DNA from: Paraburkholderia phytofirmans PsJN
Lineage (GTDB): Bacteria > Pseudomonadota > Gammaproteobacteria > Burkholderiales > Burkholderiaceae
DNA length: 64,000 bases
Reading direction: 5' to 3'
Assembly: GCF_000020125.1 (NCBI RefSeq)
Contig: NC_010681.1
Span: forward strand, 4,278,001 to 4,342,000
The notes under the pieces are model-generated. The model was not told the DNA's origin. It made no database searches and worked only from the letters and a program-made list of their open reading frames with translations. This document shows, in pieces, positions 51,815 to 60,306 of this stretch. A program made the translations under genes and the position numbers. Numbering within the stretch: the first letter of the stretch is position 1; each line of letters starts with the position of its first letter.

Positions 51815-52870
51815 ATGAGCTCCATCAGCTTTGAACAAGCTTTACACGGAAGCCCCAGTGAAAAAGGCGAATATCTGAAGTCCCTTCGCTTTATGCACCG
51901 GAATCTGACGAGTGTCGTGGACGAGGTCGCCCGACATATGATTCCGGGTGCAGGCCTCTCTCTTACTCTGGTCACTGGTCCGTCCGGCGTCGGGAAGTCA
52001 ACCTTCGCAGCCCTCGAAGCGGAAACACTACTCAAGCTCTATGACATAGAAATCCGGGAGAATCCCGGCGTAATTCCCGTCGTGTTGAATGAGGTCGATG
52101 CAGCCGACGGCAAGGATATCAACTGGCGGCTATTCTACAAGCGCCTCTCCGAAGACCTTCACGCGCTGTCGCCTGAGCTTACGGGGCAAAACAGCACAGG
52201 CGAGGACCTAAACGCCCTCCGTAGCTTTCGGCTAACGTTTGAAGACGCGCTCCGGTTCCGAAAGGTCCGTCATCTCATACTGGATGAAGCAGTTCACTTC
52301 ACAGACTCCCGGACAGACCCTCTCCTATACGGGAATCTTCTCAAATCTCTCGCTAACCGTGGCGGCCTGAATCTTCTACTCGTAGGTGCCTACGGTTCTG
52401 AAAAACTGGTCCGCGCCAGCGGGCAACTCGCGCGTCGCATCAGCGTTATCCGCTTCGACCGCTATCACGACAATCAGGACGATTTCGACGCCTTCACTCA
52501 GTTTATCAAGGCATTCGAGCCGCATATTCCCTTGCCGTTCAAGGTCGACCTCAAGAAGTACATTGAACGGCTTTTCTATGCGCACCTCGGTATGCCCGGC
52601 TATGCTGCCAAAGCCCTGATTGAAGCGGTAACCAGGTGTGCTGCTGAAGGCAGCACATCGTGGGAGGACAGATACATTTGGAACGCATTGCCCACAGAGG
52701 CCGAGCACGACACCGTTGGGGCGGAGACGCTTGAGGGCGAGAAGAACGTCAAGCCCTACCTTTCGTCGGAGTACCCGATTGCGTATCCGAGCGAAGCCGA
52801 AATGCTCGCCAGACTCGCGGCCAGGAACATGCAGTCGGGTGGCAATAGCCTGCGAGGTCTCCGTCAATGA
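51815..52870 (+). CDS. tnsC: TnsC/TniB-type AAA+ ATPase
   Basis: The 351-residue protein has Walker A GPSGVGKST at residues 55-63 and Walker B HLILDEAVHF at 153-162, followed by NRGGLNLLLVGAYG with a sensor-1-like end. TnsC links the target-choosing protein to the transposase, forms ATP-dependent filaments on DNA and confers target immunity. It starts 14 bases after tnsAB with AGGAGG upstream and overlaps tniQ by four bases (ATGA). The short length (351 against about 555 in Tn7 TnsC) is closer to TniB. Confidence 0.92.
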   Translation: MSSISFEQALHGSPSEKGEYLKSLRFMHRNLTSVVDEVARHMIPGAGLSLTLVTGPSGVGKSTFAALEAETLLKLYDIEIRENPGVIPVVLNEVDAADGKDINWRLFYKRLSEDLHALSPELTGQNSTGEDLNALRSFRLTFEDALRFRKVRHLILDEAVHFTDSRTDPLLYGNLLKSLANRGGLNLLLVGAYGSEKLVRASGQLARRISVIRFDRYHDNQDDFDAFTQFIKAFEPHIPLPFKVDLKKYIERLFYAHLGMPGYAAKALIEAVTRCAAEGSTSWEDRYIWNALPTEAEHDTVGAETLEGEKNVKPYLSSEYPIAYPSEAEMLARLAARNMQSGGNSLRGLRQ

Positions 52871-54297
52871 AAAGTCCATTTCGCACTCCGTTACCAGGCG
52901 GTTGGCCTGAAGACGCGCCACCGAGGTCGATACTTTTCAGCCTCGCACCGTACGGCTGTTCAGGAGAGGACCGCGAGAACTTGGGAAATTACCTCTCACG
53001 ATTGAGTAGTGCCCATGGCATGGCACGCTGGACGCTAACGAAACGAATCATTGGCCCTGCCGCTGAGGACCTCTTTGGAATCAGCAGCGACCGGATGGCT
53101 CGCGACGTTGGACGTGCAGATTACAGCTCCAGCATCTCGAGCCATACAGAGCAGGCGCATCAATGGGCACATACGCTGAATGCTCTAACACTGCGCAACA
53201 ATCTGCAACTCTGCACTTTGCTGCCGCTGCGGCAACTCGTCTCAGGGTTCAAGTTGTTGTCGAGTAAAAGACGGTTTTGTCCAATTTGCTTCAAGGACGA
53301 CGCGCGTGAAGGTCGTGACCGCTATGACCGTTTGCTTTGGAGCATCGACGCCGTCAATGCATGTCCCTTGCACCAGGTGCGGCTCGTCGACCTTCCAAAG
53401 GTAAAAAGAAAGCCCGTGTTCAACGGAAGGGCCGAGTTGCCCTCTGCCGCGGTCGAGGCCGACCTCAAGTCGCTCAAGTCGGCAGCGTCGATACCCGCGT
53501 CTGACTATGAGGTGGCGAGCGCGCAGCTCATCGCGGAGCTGCTTGACGATGCGGCGGTTTTTCCGAACGCCGGGTACACAGCTTCCGCTCAGTCCGCCTT
53601 CCTTGCACATGCCGTTGATACCCTCTTCAACGGCAAGTCTGCATATCTTGCAGCTCACCTCCGGGTGGGAAAATCACAGGTGCACGGATGGGTAAAGGGA
53701 CAAATCCGGATGAGCCTACCGCGCCTAGCGCTCGCTGCCTATTGCTGCAGTTGCGCCATTGCGGACATCTTGCTTGGCAACAAGGTGATGCTTTCGCTTC
53801 GACCGGCGCCGAAATGTCAGGACCGTCGGCTGGTTGCTAGTGGTCGCGATGGAGCCAAGCGCTCGAGAGACGACTTGTACAAGGAGCTTGATGAATTGCT
53901 TCGTGCTGGGCAAACGAAGAATGCGACCGATGCAGCAAAGCAGATTAACGTTTCGCTGAAATTCCTTCGAAAGACCTTTCCCACTGAACATGCGCTCTTG
54001 GTTCAGCGTGGCAGCGAGCTCGTGAAAGCTACCCGAAGTGATGCTTCGGGGACTCTTGAGCGAGTGTATCTGGAGGAGCATAAAGCGCTTTACGCGGCCG
54101 GCATCTATCCTGCGCGAAGGCGCGTCGCCGAGCGAATGCGGGGCAAGATTAAAACGTTGGGAAGGCGCCAAGACGTGCAACGAGCCCAGCGGAAAGCTCA
54201 TGCCGAGACGGGAGTGATGATTTCACGAGGTCGGCAATCTGGCGGGCTCAACCTGCCTAGACTCATCAATATGGGATTAACGGAGGGAAAAGTCTAA
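52867..54297 (+). CDS. tniQ: TniQ/TnsD-type target selector
   Basis: The 476-residue protein opens with the TniQ domain: RSILFSLAPYGCSGEDRENL, LSSAHGM, then a zinc site C138-P-I-C141 and C166-P-L-H169 in RFCPICFKDD and NACPLHQVRL. The C-terminal 250 residues are basic and helical (HLRVGKSQVHGWVKGQIRMS, KKSREDDLYKEL-like helices), resembling the DNA-binding half of TnsD. The element sits 32 bases past tRNA-Arg, so this half probably recognises the tRNA gene. It is the last gene before the right end, with its stop 71 bases from the terminus. Confidence 0.92.
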   Translation: MKSPFRTPLPGGWPEDAPPRSILFSLAPYGCSGEDRENLGNYLSRLSSAHGMARWTLTKRIIGPAAEDLFGISSDRMARDVGRADYSSSISSHTEQAHQWAHTLNALTLRNNLQLCTLLPLRQLVSGFKLLSSKRRFCPICFKDDAREGRDRYDRLLWSIDAVNACPLHQVRLVDLPKVKRKPVFNGRAELPSAAVEADLKSLKSAASIPASDYEVASAQLIAELLDDAAVFPNAGYTASAQSAFLAHAVDTLFNGKSAYLAAHLRVGKSQVHGWVKGQIRMSLPRLALAAYCCSCAIADILLGNKVMLSLRPAPKCQDRRLVASGRDGAKRSRDDLYKELDELLRAGQTKNATDAAKQINVSLKFLRKTFPTEHALLVQRGSELVKATRSDASGTLERVYLEEHKALYAAGIYPARRRVAERMRGKIKTLGRRQDVQRAQRKAHAETGVMISRGRQSGGLNLPRLINMGLTEGKV

Positions 54298-54327
54298 GAC
54301 CCGGACTTTTTGCGGCTACTCGTACTA

Positions 54328-54368
54328 CCTACAGGTGTCGTTTACGACATCTGTAGGGTAACGCCACA
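54328..54368 (-). repeat. right transposon end with paired inverted TnsB-type sites
   Basis: CCTACAGGTGTCG (54328-54340) and CGACATCTGTAGGG (54345-54358) form a 13-bp inverted repeat with one mismatch and a 4-bp centre, then GTAACGCCACA ends the element. Left-end sites face the same way instead. The hairpin follows the tniQ stop by 30 bases and could also end transcription of the tns operon. Confidence 0.85.
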
Positions 54369-54373
54369 TAAGC
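54369..54373. repeat. target-site duplication TAAGC, right copy
   Basis: TAAGC directly follows the terminal ACA of the right end and matches the left copy at 22855-22859 exactly. Confidence 0.93.
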
Positions 54374-54400
54374 CCCCTCTAGCGAGATCGACTCTTTATG

Positions 54401-54476
54401 TGGTGCGCCCGGCTGGGATCGAACCAGCAACCCCTGCCTTCGGAGGGCAGTACTCTATCCATTGAGCTACGGGCGC
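54401..54476 (-). tRNA. tRNA-Arg, anticodon CCG
   Basis: On the reverse strand the gene reads GCGCCCG (acceptor), TA, GCTC...GAGT (D arm), CTGCC-CTCCGAA-GGCAG (anticodon arm, CCG), GCTGG-TTCGATC-CCAGC (T arm) and CGGGCGC with ACCA encoded. All stems pair. It decodes CGG. The transposon lies just past its 3' end, and the gene itself is untouched, so it is the probable recognition site of the TniQ/TnsD protein. Confidence 0.97.
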
Positions 54477-54669
54477 TTCACCACGAAAGCGCGGCACCAG
54501 AACGGATGCGACGCCAAAGCGAGACCGAAAGGATACCCGGTTTCCGCCATACCGTCCACCGGACGGCCTGAATGGCGGTCTTCGCGGTGTTTCGGGCAAC
54601 CCGCGCGATGCGGGTAAACGCCTGCTGAACACCGCCCCGCGCCCCTCGCCGCCGTCGAAATGTTCCGTC

Positions 54670-54675
54670 TATAAT
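54670..54675 (+). promoter_or_regulatory. candidate -10 box of the cytochrome c gene
   Basis: TATAAT lies 76 bases before the ATG of the cytochrome gene. No good -35 hexamer stands at the right distance, so an activator may be needed or the match may be chance. Confidence 0.35.
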
Positions 54676-54750
54676 CGTCCGTGGCTGATTAAAGAACAAG
54701 AAGTTGCCGTCACGCTGTACCGCTCACATACCCACGGAGACGAGACAAGC

Positions 54751-55653
54751 ATGAGCGAAGCACCACACGGAGCCCCGATCAAAACGCCCGGGCAGCTCAT
54801 CGCCGCGATCATTGCCAGTTTTGCGGTACCGATCGTCATCATCGTTCTGCTAGTGATCTACGTCGACAATTCGACGCGCACCGGCGCCGGCACCGACTCT
54901 CTCTCCGAAGCCGAGGTCACCGCCCGCATCAAGCCATTTGCCCAGGTCGACATTCGCGACGCCAATGCGCCGCGCGTCTACAAGAGCGGCGAGGAAGTCT
55001 ATAAGGCGGTGTGCTCCGCGTGTCACGCGTCGGGCGCGGCAGGCGCGCCGAAATTCACCAATACCGCCGACTGGGCGCCGCGCATCGCGCAGGGCTTCGA
55101 CACGCTGCTGCACACGGCGCTCGCCGGCAAAGGCGCGATGCCCCCACGAGGCGGCACCAGCCCGGACGACTACAGCGATTTCGAAATCGCCCGCGCGGTC
55201 GCCTACATGGCCAACAACTCCGGCGGAAGTTTCCCTGAACCGGCTCAGCCGGCAGCGGGCGCACCAGCGGCGGCGGCATCCGGTGCTGCGGCCGCGGCGC
55301 CGGCCGGCGCTTCCGACGCAGGTGCGGCTCAGGCCGCCGCAGCGATGGCCGCCATGGCGAGCGTGCCGCAAGCAGCCGCGCCGGCAGCGGGCGGCACGCA
55401 AAGCGCGGACGCGTCGCAAGCCGGCAAGGCGTTGTATCAGCAGGTTTGCCAGGCCTGTCATGCGGCCGGTGTGTTGAACGCACCGAAGTTCGGCGACAAG
55501 GATGCCTGGGCGCCGCGCCTGAAAGAGCCGATGGACACGGTCTATAACTATGCGCTGCACGGCAAGGGCGCGATGCCTCCTAAGGGCGGCTCGACTGCCT
55601 CCGACGCGGACGTGAAGGCCGCCGTCGACTACATGGTCAGCGCGGTGAAGTAA
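54751..55653 (+). CDS. membrane-anchored diheme cytochrome c
   Basis: The 300-residue protein has one N-terminal membrane helix (LIAAIIASFAVPIVIIVLLVIYV) and two c-type heme domains of the cytochrome c5 type: AVCSACHASGAAGAPKF near residue 88 with KGAMPPRGG as the Met ligand, and QVCQACHAAGVLNAPKF near 235 with KGAMPPKGG. An Ala/Pro-rich linker of about 60 residues separates them. It faces the periplasm and carries electrons between respiratory complexes or to an oxidase. The repeated domains suggest internal duplication. A bidirectional terminator follows. Confidence 0.92.
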   Translation: MSEAPHGAPIKTPGQLIAAIIASFAVPIVIIVLLVIYVDNSTRTGAGTDSLSEAEVTARIKPFAQVDIRDANAPRVYKSGEEVYKAVCSACHASGAAGAPKFTNTADWAPRIAQGFDTLLHTALAGKGAMPPRGGTSPDDYSDFEIARAVAYMANNSGGSFPEPAQPAAGAPAAAASGAAAAAPAGASDAGAAQAAAAMAAMASVPQAAAPAAGGTQSADASQAGKALYQQVCQACHAAGVLNAPKFGDKDAWAPRLKEPMDTVYNYALHGKGAMPPKGGSTASDADVKAAVDYMVSAVK

Positions 55654-55680
55654 AACGCTCGCGGCGTTGGCCGCACCACT

Positions 55681-55724
55681 AAAAAATCCCTGCACCGTTG
55701 GCGACGCGATGCAGGGATTTTTTT
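55681..55724 (+). terminator. bidirectional Rho-independent terminator
   Basis: AAAAAATCCCTGCA (55681-55694) and TGCAGGGATTTTTTT (55710-55724) form an 8-pair stem flanked by an A-run and a T-run, so it works in both directions. It separates the cytochrome gene from rep, which converge. Confidence 0.9.
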
Positions 55725-55776
55725 ATATCACGCCCGGCAAACAAGCCCACGCGATCTCAGCGTTCTCAGCGCCCGC

Positions 55777-57867
55777 TCAAGGCTTCTGCAACAGCGCCTT
55801 CAAACTCGCGAGCCGGTCTTTCGGCGACATCGGCGCTTCTTCGGGCGTCGGGGGCGGGGCGTCGTCGAGCAGCATTTCGGGGATGAAGCGCGACGGCTCG
55901 CACACCACCGTCTCTCGCGCGCGCTTGCGCTTCTTGCACCAGTTCAGATGCAGACTGCGCTGCGCACGCGTGATCGCCACGTACATCAGCCGGCGTTCTT
56001 CTTCGATGCGCGCGTCGTCGATCGGCTCGTCGTCGGGACCGCCGCGATGCGGCATGATGCCTTCCTCGACGCCCACCAGAAACACGTGCGGATACTCCAG
56101 ACCCTTCGACGCATGCACCGTCGAAAGCCGCACCGCGTCGGGATCTTCCTCGCGGCCTTCGAGCATCGACATCAGCGCCACGGTCTGAATCAGGCCGAGC
56201 AGGCTCTTGCCGGTGTCGCCGAAACCGTCGGCGGTGTCGTAGCCGGTGGCTTCGTCGTTCGCCGCGCCCGCAGGCTCAGCCTTCGTGCCCTTGCGCTTGA
56301 GCCACTCCATGAACTCCAGCACGTTCTGCCACTTCGACTGCGCCTGACGTTCGTCGAATGCGTCGTAGAGATAGGCCTCGTAGTGGATCGCATCCATCAA
56401 TTCGTCGAGCAACGTGCCGGCGGCATCCTTCTCGGCGCGATCGGTGAGGCGCTGCATGAAGTCGCAGAACACGCGCATGGGTTCGATCTGCCGTGGCGAC
56501 AGACGCGCCTCGATGCCGCCCATGTACACCGCCTCGAACAGCGACACCTTGGCCTGACCCGCGAACGAACCGAGCGCCTCGAGCGTCGTATTGCCGACGC
56601 CGCGTCGCGGCGTAGTAATTGCGCGGATGAACGCGGGGTCGTCGTTCGCGTTGGCGATCAGACGCAAATACGCGCAGATGTCCTTGATCTCGGCCTTGTC
56701 GAAGAACGATTGGCCGCCGGACAGCACATAAGGAATCCGCTCGCGCCGCAACACCTGCTCGAAAATGCGCGCCTGAAAATTGCCGCGATACAGGATCGCG
56801 TAGTCGCGGAAATTCGCGCGCCGCTCGAACTTGTGCGCCGACAGGCGGAACACCACGGACTCGGCCTCATGCTCTTCGTCGTTGCACGGCGTGACCGTGA
56901 TCGTGTCGCCCATGCCGTGCTCGGACCACAGCTTCTTTTCGAACAGCTTCGGATTGTTCGCGATCACGTTGTTCGCGGCGGTCAGAATGCGCACGGTCGA
57001 GCGGTAGTTCTGCTCCAGCTTGATCAGATGCAGCTTCGGAAAATCCTTGCTGAGCTGGCCGAGATTTTCGAGCGTCGCGCCGCGCCAGCCGTAGATCGCC
57101 TGATCGTCGTCGCCGACCGCGGTGAACGCCGCGCGCTTGCCGGCCAGCAGTTTCACCAGTTCGTACTGGCAGGCGTTGGTGTCCTGATACTCGTCGATCA
57201 GCAGATAGCGCAGCTTGTTCTGCCAGCGGTCCCGCACCTGTTCGTTCTTCTCGAAGAGTTCGGCGGGCAGACGGATCAGGTCGTCGAAATCGACTGCCTG
57301 ATACGCATGCAGCGTCGCCACGTAATTGCGGTAGACGATCGCGGCCTGATGTTCATCCTCGTTCGCGGCGATCGCGATCGCCTGCTCGGGCATGATCATG
57401 CCGTTCTTCCACAACGAGATGATCGACTGGATCTTGCGGATGAAGCCCTTGTCCGTCGAGCCGACCTGCTCCTGGATCATGCCGAAGCAGTCGTCGGAAT
57501 CCATGATCGAGAACTGTGGCTTCAGGCCGACATGTTCCGCTTCCTGCCGCAGAATCTGCACGCCGAGCGAGTGGAAGGTGCAGACCGTCAACTGGTTGAC
57601 GGGCACTTTGCGGCCTTCCTTGCCGGGCGTGGTCAGTGTCTTGCCTTCGAGCAGCTTGCCCACGCGCTCGCGCATTTCCAGCGCGGCCTTGTTCGTGAAC
57701 GTGACAGCGGCGATGTGGCGCGGCTCGAAGCCCTTGGCTTCGATCAGGTGCGCGATCTTCTGCGTGATCACGCGCGTCTTGCCGCTACCTGCGCCGGCGA
57801 GCACGAGACACGGACCGTCAAGATAACGGACCGCTTCATTTTGAGCGGGGTTCAGGCCTGCGGACAT
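55777..57867 (-). CDS. rep: ATP-dependent DNA helicase Rep
   Basis: The 696-residue protein is a UvrD/Rep superfamily 1A helicase. Visible motifs are the Q-region LNPAQNEAVRYLDGP, Walker A VLAGAGSGKTRVITQK (motif I), Ia FTNKAALEMRERV, Walker B LRYLLIDEYQDTNACQ (II), III AVGDDDQAIYGWRGA, IV LEQNYRSTVRIL, V VRLSTVHASKGLEYPHVF and VI MYVAITRAQRSL. Rep clears proteins ahead of the replication fork by 3'-5' translocation. Length matches E. coli Rep (673). ATG at 57867 begins the family N-terminus; upstream in-frame residues lack similarity. Confidence 0.93.
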   Translation of the reverse strand: MSAGLNPAQNEAVRYLDGPCLVLAGAGSGKTRVITQKIAHLIEAKGFEPRHIAAVTFTNKAALEMRERVGKLLEGKTLTTPGKEGRKVPVNQLTVCTFHSLGVQILRQEAEHVGLKPQFSIMDSDDCFGMIQEQVGSTDKGFIRKIQSIISLWKNGMIMPEQAIAIAANEDEHQAAIVYRNYVATLHAYQAVDFDDLIRLPAELFEKNEQVRDRWQNKLRYLLIDEYQDTNACQYELVKLLAGKRAAFTAVGDDDQAIYGWRGATLENLGQLSKDFPKLHLIKLEQNYRSTVRILTAANNVIANNPKLFEKKLWSEHGMGDTITVTPCNDEEHEAESVVFRLSAHKFERRANFRDYAILYRGNFQARIFEQVLRRERIPYVLSGGQSFFDKAEIKDICAYLRLIANANDDPAFIRAITTPRRGVGNTTLEALGSFAGQAKVSLFEAVYMGGIEARLSPRQIEPMRVFCDFMQRLTDRAEKDAAGTLLDELMDAIHYEAYLYDAFDERQAQSKWQNVLEFMEWLKRKGTKAEPAGAANDEATGYDTADGFGDTGKSLLGLIQTVALMSMLEGREEDPDAVRLSTVHASKGLEYPHVFLVGVEEGIMPHRGGPDDEPIDDARIEEERRLMYVAITRAQRSLHLNWCKKRKRARETVVCEPSRFIPEMLLDDAPPPTPEEAPMSPKDRLASLKALLQKP

Positions 57868-58182
57868 CGTCTGTGGATGGGTAATGCGGTTGAAAGCAGC
57901 GGTTGAGGGCCTGGCGGCGCAATTTGCCGCCCGAAGGCCCGGAGGCATGCTGCGCGGACCCGGCGGCTGGAACGGCCGCCCCGCGCGGCGTGGCGCGAGT
58001 GTGTTCCGGCCCGCTGCGGTTCGCGCGAGAGGAGCGATGTTAACACGATTGTGATGACGGATAGCGGCGCCCAATGCCTACGACGACGCTGACGGTCCGC
58101 CTCCAGGACATGCCACAATTGCGGTGTTGCGCGCCGTCGCCGCGGTGGCAAAGCGGCGCGCCGTTTTTGCAGGAAGACACGC
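57868..58182. other. divergent intergenic region between rep and the oxidoreductase gene
   Basis: About 315 bases holding the promoters of two divergent genes. No element is recognised beyond an AT-richer patch with GTTAACACGATTGTGATGAC at 58037-58056. Confidence 0.4.
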
Positions 58183-59232
58183 ATGTCCGCATCGCTGAAG
58201 ATTGGATTGATGGGTTACGGTTTCGCCGGCGCGACCTTTCATGCGCCGGTGATCGAGCACTGCGGCCGCGCGAGCGTCGCGGCCATTGCCACGAGCCAGC
58301 CCGAGCGCGCGCTCGCCGACTATCCGCACACGAAGGTGGTGGCCGACCTCGACGCGCTGCTGGCGCTGGACGAACTCGACTGCATCGTGATCGCCACGCC
58401 GAACGACACGCACTTCGACCTGGCGCGCCGCACGCTGGAAGCGGGCAAGCACGTGGTGGTCGACAAACCGGTCACGCTGAACACCGCCGACGCGCACACG
58501 CTGGCCAACATCGCGCTCGCCCGCAGCAAACTGTTCATACCGTTTCACAACCGCCGCTGGGACGGTGATTTTTTGACCGTGCGCGATCTGCTCGCGAGCG
58601 GCGAATTGGGACGGATCACGCAATACGAATCGCATTTCGACCGTTTCCGGCCGGAGGTGCGGCAGCGCTGGCGCGAGGAAGCGTCGCGGGGCGGCGGCTT
58701 GCTGCTGGATCTCGGACCGCATCTGATCGACCAGGCGCTGGCGCTGTTCGGCACGCCGCAAACCGTGTCGGCAACGGTGCGCACCCATCGCGACGGCGCC
58801 GGCGCGCCCGACTACGTGCACATCCAGCTCGGCTACGGCGACTTCGAAGTGGTGCTGCACGCCAGTGCGTTGACGGCGCTCGTCGCGCCGCGCTTCACCA
58901 TCCACGGCACGCGCGGCAGTTATATGAAATATGGGCTCGACACGCAGGAAGATCAGTTGAAGGCCGGCGCGCGTCCGGGCGACGATGGCTTCGGCGCGGG
59001 CAATGCCGCAGGTGTGCTGCGCGTGCTGGAAGGCGATCAGGAAGTCGAGCGCGAGTTGCCGACCCGCAATGGCGACTACACCGGGTTTTATATTGCAGTG
59101 GCCGACGCGATCCAGAACGGCGTCAAATTCCCGGTGAGCGCACAGGACGCCGTCGACGTAATGACGGTTATCGAGCTTGCCAGCCGAAGCTCGGAAGAAG
59201 GCGTCCGGCTGCCGTTCGAGCGAGTTCGTTGA
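58183..59232 (+). CDS. Gfo/Idh/MocA family oxidoreductase
   Basis: The 349-residue protein has an N-terminal Rossmann fold (KIGLMGYGFAGATFHAPVIE) for NAD(P) and the family core DCIVIATPNDTHFDLARRTL, EAGKHVVVDKPVTLN with the catalytic EKP-like Lys (DKP here), and GGGLLLDLGPHLIDQALALF where His-Asp act in catalysis. Substrates in this family are sugars and inositols. YdgJ/YvaA-type dehydrogenases are the nearest by pattern. The gene is isolated, divergent from rep, and its substrate is unknown. Confidence 0.9.
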   Translation: MSASLKIGLMGYGFAGATFHAPVIEHCGRASVAAIATSQPERALADYPHTKVVADLDALLALDELDCIVIATPNDTHFDLARRTLEAGKHVVVDKPVTLNTADAHTLANIALARSKLFIPFHNRRWDGDFLTVRDLLASGELGRITQYESHFDRFRPEVRQRWREEASRGGGLLLDLGPHLIDQALALFGTPQTVSATVRTHRDGAGAPDYVHIQLGYGDFEVVLHASALTALVAPRFTIHGTRGSYMKYGLDTQEDQLKAGARPGDDGFGAGNAAGVLRVLEGDQEVERELPTRNGDYTGFYIAVADAIQNGVKFPVSAQDAVDVMTVIELASRSSEEGVRLPFERVR

Positions 59233-59431
59233 CGGTTTGGCCTACGCGTCGAAACGGCTTGTGTACCTAAAACAGCACTTGCCGTGCACGCGGCGCGGGT
59301 TAAAAAACGCTGACAAGCCCGAAAGGAACATAACGTTACAAATCAGGCCGTGCCGCTGGTCAGCGCGGCCCGGTGGTCATCCGTTGCTACCGGGGTAGCA
59401 CCACAAAACGACAATGACTTCCGGAGTGTCC

Positions 59432-59782
59432 ATGCCCCGTACTATTCGCGCGCTCGCCGCGTGCGCCTTGCTCAGTTCCCTCGCCGCCTGTGTGGTGGCG
59501 CCTCAACCCCAGCCGGCGCCTCGTCCCAACCCGCAACAGATCGCGGATCAGCGCCTGCGTCAGGTCGACGGCCGCATCGACAATCTCAGCCGCCGGATCG
59601 ACAACCACGTGAACCAAGGCTATTACCCGCCGCCCCAAGGCGGCGCGCTGCACCATCGACTCGACGTAATCCGTCAGGAAGCGCGCGACATGGCCGCGCA
59701 GCATGGCGGCGGCCTGTCCGGCGACGAACAGCGCGTGCTGAACCAGGAACTGGACAACGCGGCACACGCTATCGGCGAATAA
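59432..59782 (+). CDS. small lipoprotein
   Basis: The 116-residue protein starts MPRTIRALAACALLSSLAAC, a lipoprotein signal with LAAC lipobox and Cys at residue 20. The mature part begins with a Pro-rich stretch and then helical sequence (DQRLRQVDGRIDNLSRRIDN) that could be a short coiled coil. Function is unknown. ATG at 59432 is chosen because the signal peptide starts there. A good terminator follows about 40 bases after the stop. Confidence 0.8.
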   Translation: MPRTIRALAACALLSSLAACVVAPQPQPAPRPNPQQIADQRLRQVDGRIDNLSRRIDNHVNQGYYPPPQGGALHHRLDVIRQEARDMAAQHGGGLSGDEQRVLNQELDNAAHAIGE

Positions 59783-59824
59783 TCGCGCCGGAGTCAATTC
59801 CGGCTTCCACGCCGAAGCAGCACG

Positions 59825-59854
59825 AGCGCGGGCACCACGTCCCGCGCTTTTTTT
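59825..59854 (+). terminator. Rho-independent terminator after the lipoprotein gene
   Basis: AGCGCGGG and CCCGCGCT pair over an 8-base loop and are followed by a run of seven T residues. It separates the lipoprotein gene from the glycine riboswitch. Confidence 0.88.
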
Positions 59855-59944
59855 GACAGTTGCAAAGGCCTCAAGTCAACCGCCACGCCGCTCGCGGGCC
59901 TTTATTTGACAAGCTCCCAGCCCTCGCGTACATTCGCCGCACGC

Positions 59945-60221
59945 GTCGGGAGAGCGTGCTGGCCGCAAAAAACCGCAGGCCGCGCCGCCGAAGGGGCACA
60001 CCCGCAAACTCTCAGGCAAAAGGACCGACCGCGTCGAAAAACCCGCGTCCAGGCAACATCGAGGCACAGGTTTTTCGCACTCTGGAGAGCGGCAGTAGCC
60101 GTCTGCGTCGTTTTTAATCGAGCGGATCTGGCAGGCTGCCCACCGAAGGGGCGCGCGTTTCACCGCGGCACGTCAACGTGACCACGGCAACGCAATCTCT
60201 CAGGTATCGAGGACAGAGGGG
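59945..60221 (+). promoter_or_regulatory. tandem glycine riboswitch upstream of gcvTHP
   Basis: Two aptamers lie in series. The first has CGGGAGAGCG, then CCGCCGAAGGGGCACA, then ACTCTCAGGCAAAAGGACCG. The second has CTGGAGAGCGGCAG, CCACCGAAGGGGCGCG, then ATCTCTCAGGTATCGAGGAC and AGAGGGG. These are the conserved pieces of the gcvT RNA family. Glycine binding should switch on the cleavage operon. A terminator follows as the expression platform. Confidence 0.93.
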
Positions 60222-60282
60222 CCATGCAACGCATCGCTCGCAGCCGAAAGGCCGCGAGGCGTAGCGCCGCATGGCCTTTTTT
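60220..60282 (+). terminator. glycine-controlled terminator (riboswitch expression platform)
   Basis: GGCCATGC (60220-60227) pairs with GCATGGCC (60269-60276), with inner stem parts (GGCCGCGAGGC region), followed by TTTTTT at 60277-60282. It starts right where the second aptamer ends, so glycine binding could prevent it from forming and let transcription reach gcvT, 24 bases further on. Confidence 0.8.
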
Positions 60283-60306
60283 GTTTCGCGAGACGCCCGA
60301 GGCCCC

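Larger units (their letters stand above)
22860..54368. mobile_element. complete Tn7-like transposon (TnsAB fusion, TnsC, TniQ), 31.5 kb, inserted beside tRNA-Arg(CCG)
   Basis: Both ends begin with related inverted sequences: TGTGTCGTTACCCTACCG on the left and TGTGGCGTTACCCTACAG on the right read inward. A perfect 5-bp duplication TAAGC flanks them. The rightmost genes are an unknown protein, TnsA-TnsB, TnsC/TniB and TniQ/TnsD in one operon reading towards the right end. The element stops 32 bases past the 3' end of tRNA-Arg. Tn7 itself inserts downstream of glmS through TnsD, so by analogy the TniQ protein here probably recognises the tRNA gene. The cargo includes several defence-type genes. 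Intact ends, duplication and open transposition genes suggest a recent and possibly active element. Confidence 0.93.

Noticed and set aside
22860..54368. CRISPR-associated transposon (CAST)
   Set aside because: No Cas genes and no repeat-spacer array were seen anywhere in the element, despite the TnsAB fusion and TniQ.
55948..57906. 652-residue open frame opposite rep
   Set aside because: It is antisense to a gene with all helicase motifs; its translation is low-complexity and unlike any family.
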